DNA of 64,000 nt from Clostridium sp. (GTDB lineage Bacteria > Bacteroidota > Bacteroidia > Bacteroidales > Muribaculaceae): the NCBI GenBank assembly GCA_023663805.1, contig JAMPGR010000003.1:1-64000 (forward strand), given 5' to 3'. Numbering within the stretch: the first letter of the stretch is position 1; each line of letters begins with the position of its first letter. This document shows positions 57,788 to 64,000 of this stretch, piece after piece. A program made the translations under genes and the position numbers. The notes under the pieces were generated by a model. The model saw only the letters and a list, made by a program, of their open reading frames with translations, had not been told where the DNA came from and did no database searches.

Positions 57788-59056
57788 TTAGAGTTCGATT
57801 GTCTGTTCGCGGTCGGGGCCGACGCTGACGATTGAGATCGGCGTTGCCAGTTCCTTTTCGAGGAATTTGATATAATTGACGAAGTTTTCGGGAAATTCGT
57901 CGGCAGACTTCATCGACGACATCGGAGTCTTCCACCCCGGGAGGGTCACAAAGACCGGGCGGATCGTCTCGCTGTCGATCGAGTAGGGGAAGTCGCGGGT
58001 CTCGACGCCGTCGATTTCGTAGGCAACACATGCCTTGATTTCGTCGAAGTCGTCGAGGACGTCGCTCTTCATCATAATCAGACGGGTTACGCCGTTGATC
58101 ATGATCGCATAGCGCAGGGCAACGAGATCGATCCAGCCACAGCGGCGTTCGCGGCCGGTCACGGCTCCATATTCGTGGCCGAGGTCGCGGATGCGCTTTC
58201 CGGTTTCGTCGAACAGTTCGGTCGGGAACGGGCCGGACCCGACGCGGGTGCAGTATGCCTTGAAGATGCCGAAGACGTCACCTATCCGGTTCGGTGCGAC
58301 CCCGAGGCCGGCGCAGGCTCCGGCAGTGATCGTGTTGGAGGATGTCACGAACGGATAAGAACCAAAGTCGACGTCGAGCATCGTTCCCTGCGCGCCCTCG
58401 CAGAGCACGCGTTTTCCGTCGGCCAGCGCACGGTTGACGATGAATTCGCTGTCGATGATGTCGTAACTCTTCATGTAATCGAGCGCCTCGAACCAGCGTT
58501 TTTCGAGTTCGGGGAGTGCTTCGGTGTCGGCGCCGAGCGAGCGGAGTATTTCGAGGTGGCGGTTACGGGCGGCCTCGTAGCGGGCTTTGAAGTCGGGGAG
58601 GAGTGTGTCGCCGAGGCGGAGACCGTTGCGGCTGACCTTGTCGGTATAAGTCGGTCCGATACCTTTTCCGGTCGTACCGATCTTCTTGCCCCCCTTGGCC
58701 TTTTCGTAGGCTGCGTCGAGCAGGCGGTGTGTCGGCATGATCAGATGGGCCTTCTTCGAGACTTTCAGGACACTGCGGAGATCCGTTCCGGAGGCTTCGA
58801 GCGCCTCGGCCTCTTCGCGGAAGAGGACCGGATCGAGTACGACGCCGTTACCGATTATGTTTGTCTGGCCATGCTGGAAGATTCCCGAAGGGATCGAGCG
58901 GAGCACATATTTCTTGCCATCGAATTCGAGGGTGTGTCCGGCGTTCGGTCCGCCCTGAAAGCGTGCGACAACGTCGTAGCGCGGGGTCAGTACATCGACC
59001 ACTTTACCTTTTCCTTCGTCCCCCCACTGGAGGCCGAGTAACACATCGACTTTCAT
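57788..59056 (-). CDS. purA: Adenylosuccinate synthetase
   Basis: GTP-dependent first step from IMP to AMP. Motifs in order are LGLQWGDEGKGKVVD (P-loop), FQGGPNAGHT, PSGIFQHGQTNIIGNGVVLDP, GTTGKGIGPTYTDKVSR, EGAQGTMLDVDFGSYPFVTSSN and GRERRCGWIDLVALRYA. Length (422 aa) is normal. It is 27 bp downstream of fur and 13 bp upstream of DUF1015 on one strand, inside the lepA operon. Confidence 0.96.
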   Translation of the reverse strand: MKVDVLLGLQWGDEGKGKVVDVLTPRYDVVARFQGGPNAGHTLEFDGKKYVLRSIPSGIFQHGQTNIIGNGVVLDPVLFREEAEALEASGTDLRSVLKVSKKAHLIMPTHRLLDAAYEKAKGGKKIGTTGKGIGPTYTDKVSRNGLRLGDTLLPDFKARYEAARNRHLEILRSLGADTEALPELEKRWFEALDYMKSYDIIDSEFIVNRALADGKRVLCEGAQGTMLDVDFGSYPFVTSSNTITAGACAGLGVAPNRIGDVFGIFKAYCTRVGSGPFPTELFDETGKRIRDLGHEYGAVTGRERRCGWIDLVALRYAIMINGVTRLIMMKSDVLDDFDEIKACVAYEIDGVETRDFPYSIDSETIRPVFVTLPGWKTPMSSMKSADEFPENFVNYIKFLEKELATPISIVSVGPDREQTIEL

Positions 59057-59083
59057 ATTGATCTGGATATTTCGTTTTGATTG

Positions 59084-59599
59084 TTATTGATTTTCTGTTT
59101 TGTCTTTCGTTTTGTTCTGTTTCGGGGCGGCCTCTCGGCGGGCTGCCTGTTTCTGGCGCCGCGCACAGCGGCTGCAGATTCCGTGGATGCTCAACTCGGC
59201 GTAGTGGGGCGTGAAGTTGCGGAACTGTTTGTGCTGGAGCAGCGCGTTGATTTCCGGGTCGGTTATCTCGCGGACGTGTCCGCAGACGGAGCAGACCAGG
59301 TGGTGGTGTGGCGTCGTATCGGCCGTTATATGTTCATATTCGGCCCCTTCGTCGCCGAACTGATGGCGTATCAGCAGCCCTGCGTCGACCAGCAGGCGGA
59401 CCGTGTTGTAGATCGTCGCGCGGCTGACATGGTAATCGCCCTGCTCCATCCGTTCGTAGATGTCGTCGATCGAAAAATGGTCGGGCATTTCGAGCAGACG
59501 CGAGTAGATCGCAAAACGCTCGGGGGTCTTGCGCATGCCGCGGCGCTCCATATAGGCTGTGAAAGCCGCGGTCTGTCGTGTCTTCGAATTGCGGTCCAT
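59084..59599 (-). CDS. fur: Fur family transcriptional regulator (171 aa)
   Basis: Metal- or peroxide-responsive repressor. A winged-helix N-terminus (GMRKTPERFAIYSRLLEMPDHFSIDDIYERM...VSRATIYNTVRLLVDAGLL) precedes the dimerisation domain with HHHLVCSVCGHVREI and the second Cys pair ICSRCARR (CxxC...CxxC structural Zn site). The C-terminal ~25 residues (KQAARREAAPKQNKTKDKTENQ) are an extra basic/polar tail. Whether it senses iron, zinc or peroxide cannot be told. Placement 14 bp after lepA and before purA indicates a shared transcript. Confidence 0.9.
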   Translation of the reverse strand: MDRNSKTRQTAAFTAYMERRGMRKTPERFAIYSRLLEMPDHFSIDDIYERMEQGDYHVSRATIYNTVRLLVDAGLLIRHQFGDEGAEYEHITADTTPHHHLVCSVCGHVREITDPEINALLQHKQFRNFTPHYAELSIHGICSRCARRQKQAARREAAPKQNKTKDKTENQ

Positions 59600-59613
59600 C
59601 GATTTCCGGTCTG

Positions 59614-61401
59614 TCAGTCGAGTTTCAGGACGGCGAGGAAGGCCTTCTGGGGCACCTCGACCGAACCGATCTGTTTCATTCTCTTCTTACCCTTCTTCTG
59701 CTTTTCGAGAAGTTTCCGTTTTCGCGAGATGTCGCCGCCGTAGCATTTCGCCGTGACATCCTTTCTGACGGCCTTGATTGTTTCGCGGGCGATAATCTTC
59801 GCTCCGATAGCCGCCTGGATCGCGATGTCGAACTGCTGGCGCGGAATCAGTTCCTTCAGTTTCTCGCACATGCGTCGGCCGAAACTGACGGCGTTGTCGG
59901 CGTGGGTCAGTGTCGACAGGGCGTCGACGCTCTCGCCGTTCAGGAGAATATCGAGTTTGACGAGTTTCGACTCGCGGAAATCGTGGATATGGTAGTCGAA
60001 CGATGCGTAGCCCTTCGAAATCGATTTCAGTTTGTCGTAGAAGTCGATGACGATTTCGCCAAGGGGCATGTCGAAGGTCATCTCCATACGGTTTCCGGAG
60101 ATATACTCCTGTTTGACCAGTTCGCCGCGTTTTCCGAGACAGAGCGTCATGATCGGGCCGATATAGTCAGCGACTGTGATAATCGTCGCGCGGATATAGG
60201 GCTCCTCGATATGATCAATCAGAGTCGGGTCGGGGAGACCGGAGGGGTTGTGGACCTCGGTCATGTTTCCGTGTTTGTCGTAGACGCGGTATGACACGTT
60301 CGGGACGGTTGTTATGACATCCATGTCGAATTCGCGGCCGAGGCGCTCCTGGATGATCTCCATATGGAGCAGGCCGAGGAAGCCGCAGCGGAAACCGAAA
60401 CCGAGGGCTGCCGACGACTCCGGCTGATAGGTCAGCGACGCGTCGTTCAACTGGAGTTTCTCGAGCGAACTGCGGAGGTTCTCGAAATCTTCGGTCTCGA
60501 TTGGGTAGACACCGGCGAAGACCATCGGCTTGACATCCTCGAACCCGGCGATTGCCTCGCTGCAGGGGCGGTTGACATGGGTTATCGTGTCGCCGACGCG
60601 GACCTCCTTCGATGTCTTGATGCCGGAGATGATATACCCGACGTTTCCGGCAGAGAGTTCCTCGCGGGGTGACATGTCGAGTTTCAGGACGCCGATTTCG
60701 TCGGCGTGGTATTCCTTTCCGGTCGATACGAATTTGACGAAGTCGTTTTTCCGAATCGTTCCGTTGACGATCTTGAAGTAGGCGATAATGCCGCGGAAGG
60801 GGTTGAAGACCGAGTCGAAAATCAGCGCCTGGAGCGGTGCATCGGGATCACCCTTCGAGGCGGGTATGCGTTCGATTATCGCGCGGAGAATCTCCTCGAC
60901 ACCAATGCCGGTTTTACCGCTGGCGCGGATAATCTCGTCGCGGTCACAGCCGAGGAGTTCGACAATTTGGTCTTCGACTTCGTCGGGGTTGGCCGACTCG
61001 AGGTCGACTTTGTTGATGACCGGAATGATTTCGAGATTGTTGTCGATTGCCATATAGAGGTTCGAGATCGTCTGGGCCTGGATTCCCTGAGAGGCATCGA
61101 CAATCAGGAGCGCACCCTCGCAGGCGGCAATCGAGCGGGAAACTTCGTAGGAGAAGTCGACGTGTCCGGGGGTGTCGATCAGGTTCAGGACATAGTGCTC
61201 GCCGTCGAGGTCGTAGTCCATCTGGATGGCGTGGCTTTTTATGGTTATCCCGCGTTCGCGTTCGAGGTCCATGTCGTCGAGCACCTGATCCTGCAGGTCC
61301 TTGCCTCCTACGGTTCCGGTGTATTCCAGCAGACGGTCGGCGAGTGTGCTTTTGCCGTGGTCGATATGGGCGATAATGCAGAAGTTGCGTATATTCTTCA
61401 T
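59614..61401 (-). CDS. lepA: Elongation factor 4 (LepA)
   Basis: Ribosome-associated translational GTPase that back-translocates or assists 30S maturation. G1 is [15 protein letters not shown]2 lies near [11 protein letters not shown]3 is [12 protein letters not shown] and G4 is [10 protein letters not shown]. The EF-G-like domains follow, with the LepA-specific C-terminal domain ending [20 protein letters not shown]. Length (595 aa) is standard. It is the first gene of the lepA-fur-purA-DUF1015 operon; a TAACTTTG box lies at 61462-61469. Confidence 0.97.
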   Translation of the reverse strand: MKNIRNFCIIAHIDHGKSTLADRLLEYTGTVGGKDLQDQVLDDMDLERERGITIKSHAIQMDYDLDGEHYVLNLIDTPGHVDFSYEVSRSIAACEGALLIVDASQGIQAQTISNLYMAIDNNLEIIPVINKVDLESANPDEVEDQIVELLGCDRDEIIRASGKTGIGVEEILRAIIERIPASKGDPDAPLQALIFDSVFNPFRGIIAYFKIVNGTIRKNDFVKFVSTGKEYHADEIGVLKLDMSPREELSAGNVGYIISGIKTSKEVRVGDTITHVNRPCSEAIAGFEDVKPMVFAGVYPIETEDFENLRSSLEKLQLNDASLTYQPESSAALGFGFRCGFLGLLHMEIIQERLGREFDMDVITTVPNVSYRVYDKHGNMTEVHNPSGLPDPTLIDHIEEPYIRATIITVADYIGPIMTLCLGKRGELVKQEYISGNRMEMTFDMPLGEIVIDFYDKLKSISKGYASFDYHIHDFRESKLVKLDILLNGESVDALSTLTHADNAVSFGRRMCEKLKELIPRQQFDIAIQAAIGAKIIARETIKAVRKDVTAKCYGGDISRKRKLLEKQKKGKKRMKQIGSVEVPQKAFLAVLKLD

Positions 61402-61461
61402 CTTAAATCGTAAAAACTTTCAGATTGGCGCGCCGAGCCGTAGCCGACCTTACGCCGACTG

Positions 61462-61469
61462 CAAAGTTA
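61462..61469 (-). promoter_or_regulatory. -7 box upstream of lepA
   Basis: TAACTTTG on the minus strand (complement of 61462-61469), 60 bp before the start codon. The -33 element is weak. Confidence 0.55.
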
Positions 61470-61546
61470 CTGAAAAAAATTGGAACCGACCCTATGAGAA
61501 ACCTGGAAAATAGGGAACGGCTAAGCGGCTAAAAGCAATAGAGATG

Positions 61547-61577
61547 TTTGTCGGTGTCATAAATTTTGTTAACTTTG
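61547..61577 (+). promoter_or_regulatory. Promoter of the 151-aa orphan gene
   Basis: TTTG at 61547-61550 and TAACTTTG at 61570-61577 are 19 bp apart, 24 bp before the ATG at 61602. Confidence 0.7.
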
Positions 61578-61601
61578 CCCGAGTAAACAAAATCTGAGGA
61601 T

Positions 61602-62057
61602 ATGAATGACATAATTTTTCAACTTTGGGATATAATTAAGACTGAACCAAAGGAAGATGTCGCCGCCCGGTTGCCGTCGGGGCGGATTGCTTATATATCG
61701 GCCGCAAAACGCGTCAGAAAGAAAAACCGCTATCCGGTCGATATCGATCTCGATGTCTATCCCGAGATGTGCGGCGGGTGTGACCTCGGCGTGGCGCTGC
61801 CGGGCGGGAACTGCGCCTGTCTGAAATTTCAGATTCACGAGCCCCAGGGGCGTCCCATACTTGTCTCCTGGGTCGACCAGCCCGAAACGGATCCGGAGTT
61901 CAACCGCGAGATAATAAAATGGTTTCTCGACTCGTTCGGCGAGGTCGACGAAGAGGCCGAAATGGAACGGCTCGATGTCGGGGATGCTGAACCGGTCTTT
62001 CCCCTTCCGGAGATCACGTTCTTCAAGGAGGACGGAGAAGAGAACCTGAAGAAATAG
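61602..62057 (+). CDS. Orphan protein of unknown function with a Cys cluster (151 aa)
   Basis: I do not recognise this protein. It has no signal peptide or membrane segment. The middle (~50-75) holds MCGGCDLGVALPGGNCACLKF, with four cysteines as CxxC and CxC that could bind metal. The C-terminal half is very acidic (FGEVDEEAEMERLDVGDAEPVF, FKEDGEENLKK). It has a clean promoter, starts 200 bp from the divergent lepA gene and is followed by a hairpin shared with tRNA-Gly, so it appears monocistronic. Codon use resembles the neighbours, arguing for a resident gene. Confidence 0.7.
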   Translation: MNDIIFQLWDIIKTEPKEDVAARLPSGRIAYISAAKRVRKKNRYPVDIDLDVYPEMCGGCDLGVALPGGNCACLKFQIHEPQGRPILVSWVDQPETDPEFNREIIKWFLDSFGEVDEEAEMERLDVGDAEPVFPLPEITFFKEDGEENLKK

Positions 62058-62106
62058 AAAAAAAGCACTTCAAAACGACGCGTAACGCGATGGTTTGAAG
62101 TGCTTT
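62057..62106. terminator. Shared terminator for the 151-aa gene and tRNA-Gly
   Basis: AAAGCACTTCAAA (62062-62074) pairs with 62094-62106 around an inner CGCG/CGCG hairpin. On the minus strand the stem is followed by a U tract (complement of the A run at 62058-62064), so it mainly ends the tRNA transcript. Confidence 0.8.
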
Positions 62107-62114
62107 AATTTCGG

Positions 62115-62187
62115 AGCGGCAAACGAGGCTCGAACTCGCGACCCTCAGCTTGGGAAGCTGATGCTCTACCAACTGAGCTACTGCCGC
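62115..62187 (-). tRNA. tRNA-Gly (CCC)
   Basis: Read on the minus strand, GCGGCAG (62187-62181) pairs with TTGCCGC (62122-62116), with discriminator T at 62115. The D arm is AGCTCAGTTGGTAGAGC, the anticodon stem TCAGC/GCTGA closes the loop TTCCCAA with anticodon CCC, and the T arm is GCGAG-TTCGAGC-CTCGT. No encoded CCA. It reads GGG glycine codons. Confidence 0.93.
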
Positions 62188-62202
62188 ATCTGTTTCCGGG
62201 TG

Positions 62203-62233
62203 CAAAGTTACGAACTTTTCGATATCGTGCAAA
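62203..62233 (-). promoter_or_regulatory. Promoter of tRNA-Gly
   Basis: On the minus strand TTTG (complement of 62230-62233) and TAACTTTG (complement of 62203-62210) are 19 bp apart, 16 bp before the tRNA. Confidence 0.75.
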
Positions 62234-62262
62234 AAAATCTTCGGTTTTTTTGCCGGAGATTT

Positions 62263-63705
62263 TTATGTGTCTGTCAGCCGGAGGGTCCCGGTTATGCCTC
62301 CGGGGAGTTCGGAGGGGCAGTGGGTCACGTAGATAACGGCTGTCGACTGACTGCGGCAGAGGGTTTCGATCAACCGTAGCATCTGGCGCTTACGGCCCGG
62401 ATCGAGGCCGTGCATCGGTTCGTCGAGGATCAGCAGTTCGGGATTTTTTACCATCGCGCGGACCAGCAGCAGAAGACGCTGCTCGCCAGCCGACAGCGTT
62501 CGGAACGGACGGTCTGTCAATTCCTCTAATTCCAGCGCCGCGAGCCACCGGCGGGCCGTTTCGCGGAATTCGTCGCTGACGCGGACAAAACATCCCGGGG
62601 TATCGAGAAAGCCGCGCGCAACGACCTCGAGCCCGCTCTGCGTCCCGGCGCGGAAATAGAGATGTGACTCCGACGACAGATAGCCGATCCGCTTCTTTAC
62701 ATCCCAGATGCTCTCGCCCGAGCCGCGGCGCCGTCCGAAGAGGCTGACGTCGTTGGCATAGGCCTGGGGATGGTCGCCGTAGAGAAGGCTGAGCAGGGTC
62801 GACTTTCCCGAGCCGTTCGGTCCGGACAGAGCGTGGATTTCGCCGCGGCAGACCCTCCAGGAGACCGGTCCGAGAATGTGGCGGTCGACGGTGTCGACCC
62901 GGCAGTCGTGCATCTCGACGACGACTTTGTGGGCGTCTCCTGTCTCCCGACTGTCGAAGAGGTTGTCGGGGTCGATGTCGGGGCGCGGCGGAAACAGCGT
63001 CGCAGCCGTATGGCGGAGTCGGTCGATGCCGACGGAGGCTGCGTCAATCGGTTCTCCGATTGTCAGACCGCCGGGCATCGGAATCAGAGTGTCGGTGCAG
63101 TCGGGTATGTCAGCCGGGTCGCAGACAAGCAGCATGACTGCGCTCCCCTGATTACGCAGGGAGGTGATTGCCTGCCCGAGCGAGCGACGCGCATCGGCGT
63201 CGAGGCCTATAAATGGATTGTCGAGGATCAACAGGCCGGGATCCCTGACGAGCGCGTTGATCAACAGGAATTTTCTCAGTTCGCCGCTCGACAGAAAATT
63301 CAGTTTCTTGTCGCGGTAGTCCCTGAAGCCGAGCAAATCAGCTAACCGGCTCCATAGAGGGGAGTCGACCAGACTGCCGGCGATGTCGGCGACGGTCGGC
63401 ACAAGGTCGTTGGCCGAAGCCTCGTAGCGTTGCTGGCGGTTCTCGACGCTGACCCCTGTCAGGGAATGGATATCGGCGAATTCGAGATAAAAGACAAGGT
63501 CTTTTGAGGTCAGGCCGGCGATCCGGTTGATTCCGTAGTTTCGTCCTTTCGAGAGGATTCTGCCGAAGACTGATTTTCCGGCTCCGTTCGGCCCGATGAC
63601 GACCGTAATCCCTCGTCGGATAGTGAATGGGTGGTCAACACGAAGCCTGACACCGTTTGTTGCCAGATCCGGACCCGATATTTCGAACAATGTGTCGCCG
63701 GACAT
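62263..63705 (-). CDS. Double ATP-binding-cassette ATPase, ModF-like (480 aa)
   Basis: Two fused ABC domains without membrane segments. Domain 1: Walker A GPNGAGKSVFG (~38-48), signature LSSGELRKFL, Walker B LLILDNPFIGLD. Domain 2: Walker A GPNGSGKSTLL (~293-303), signature LSAGEQRLLL, Walker B LLILDEPMHGLD. In domain 1 the catalytic Glu after Walker B is Asn, so that site is probably hydrolysis-deficient. The layout matches ModF/PhrA-type proteins, annotated in molybdate transport although the partner is often unknown. No permease or binding protein is adjacent; its upstream neighbour is an MBOAT gene, 3 bp away. Confidence 0.85.
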   Translation of the reverse strand: MSGDTLFEISGPDLATNGVRLRVDHPFTIRRGITVVIGPNGAGKSVFGRILSKGRNYGINRIAGLTSKDLVFYLEFADIHSLTGVSVENRQQRYEASANDLVPTVADIAGSLVDSPLWSRLADLLGFRDYRDKKLNFLSSGELRKFLLINALVRDPGLLILDNPFIGLDADARRSLGQAITSLRNQGSAVMLLVCDPADIPDCTDTLIPMPGGLTIGEPIDAASVGIDRLRHTAATLFPPRPDIDPDNLFDSRETGDAHKVVVEMHDCRVDTVDRHILGPVSWRVCRGEIHALSGPNGSGKSTLLSLLYGDHPQAYANDVSLFGRRRGSGESIWDVKKRIGYLSSESHLYFRAGTQSGLEVVARGFLDTPGCFVRVSDEFRETARRWLAALELEELTDRPFRTLSAGEQRLLLLVRAMVKNPELLILDEPMHGLDPGRKRQMLRLIETLCRSQSTAVIYVTHCPSELPGGITGTLRLTDT

Positions 63706-63708
63706 CGG

Positions 63709-64000
63709 TCAATACTGGAGATAGATAAACGGAACGATGTCGCTCTGGCGGAACTGGATGCAGAGGAGAATGACGGCGGCGAGAATGACAGCCTGGACAA
63801 TTAGGGGAGCCGCCTCGAAACGTTCGCGGGTCTTCGTCGACCACGATTTCGGGAGGAAGTGGAACAGCAGGGCTCCGGCGAGCAGAACGACAATCAGGGT
63901 ATATCCGGCCAGAAACTGTCCGGCTACACCGGGATGGAAATTCGTCAGAATCTGTTCGGTCATGATTCCGACGTTTTCCATCGATGTGCTCCGGAAGAAC
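63709..64000 (-). CDS. MBOAT-family O-acyltransferase, C-terminal part only (window edge)
   Basis: The frame is open to the window end, reading FFRSTSMENVGIM before the apparent first ATG (63981), so the true start is beyond position 64000. The visible part has two hydrophobic helices (FLAGYTLIVVLLAGALLFHFL and APLIVQAVILAAVILLCIQF) and ends in DIVPFIYLQY, the usual C-terminus of DltB/AlgI-like MBOAT proteins, which transfer acyl groups to exported polysaccharides or teichoic-acid-like polymers. The catalytic His lies upstream, outside the window. The stop is 3 bp before the ABC gene start. Confidence 0.75.
   Translation of the reverse strand, partial: FFRSTSMENVGIMTEQILTNFHPGVAGQFLAGYTLIVVLLAGALLFHFLPKSWSTKTRERFEAAPLIVQAVILAAVILLCIQFRQSDIVPFIYLQY

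Overview
The window looks like a chromosome segment of a GC-rich member of the Bacteroidales (Bacteroidota). The evidence is the promoter type (TAnnTTTG -7 boxes, often with TTTG about 19-20 bp upstream, e.g. before tRNA-His, trpS, rpmH and tRNA-Gly) and A-rich rather than Shine-Dalgarno leaders. Lineage-typical genes also point this way: paired DUF1573 proteins, DUF2027-Smr, DUF1599 next to a BT_3928-like DoxX protein, DUF4293, EFR1 ferredoxin, a 29-residue basic protein beside RNase G, and T9SS-type C-termini. A Muribaculaceae-like species is possible, but the family cannot be fixed from sequence reading alone.

Layout. 1-510: a 7-bp tandem repeat and a chimeric remnant of an RND efflux operon. 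700-870: tRNA-His with promoter and terminator. 1057-4753: two DUF1573 proteins, the MeaB GTPase and a DUF2156 protein. 4754-5283: a decayed RHS-core fragment carrying a 95-bp inverted-repeat element. 5284-6816: a Ser-type sulfatase. 6863-11818 (minus): secreted C1B peptidase, MutL, an HD protein and a nitroreductase. 11874-16584 (minus): an unrecognised 795-aa protein and a GH36 alpha-galactosidase. 16688-22720 (minus): RNase G, a 29-aa basic protein, HU, a HAD phosphatase, a queuosine-precursor transporter, a GT4 glycosyltransferase and a radical SAM/SPASM protein. 23011-27271: Smr and EFR1 genes (plus), DUF4293 and NadE (minus). 27443-30966 (plus): a patatin/beta-barrel fusion and TrpS. 31090-39010: two large divergent, secreted, modular proteins. 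39011-39526: a second decayed RHS fragment, homologous to the first. 39527-54189 (plus): gyrA, a TPR protein, DUF1599/DoxX, sppA-lpxK-punA-thiL, rpmH, cdsA-purM-mltF. 54190-55640: a short AT-rich accessory patch with a split gene and an orphan. 55644-61401 (minus): lepA-fur-purA-DUF1015-membrane protein-lipoprotein. 61602-64000: a small orphan gene, tRNA-Gly(CCC), a double-ABC ATPase and the end of an MBOAT acyltransferase cut by the window edge.

Most of the window is housekeeping: translation, replication, purine and NAD synthesis, lipid A and phospholipid synthesis, mismatch repair. Interspersed are exported glycan-active or adhesive proteins (sulfatase, alpha-galactosidase, patatin-barrel, paired anchor-J proteins). 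There is no CRISPR array, prophage, intact transposase or SusC/D polysaccharide locus.

I found no complete, clearly new multi-gene system. The best leads are the unannotated 795-aa protein, the structured RNA between the 29-aa protein gene and RNase G, the tandem TTTCCGGAAA palindromes in the Smr-gene promoter, the two matching RHS/inverted-repeat relics, the interrupted gene in the AT-rich patch and the divergent pair of T9SS-like proteins.
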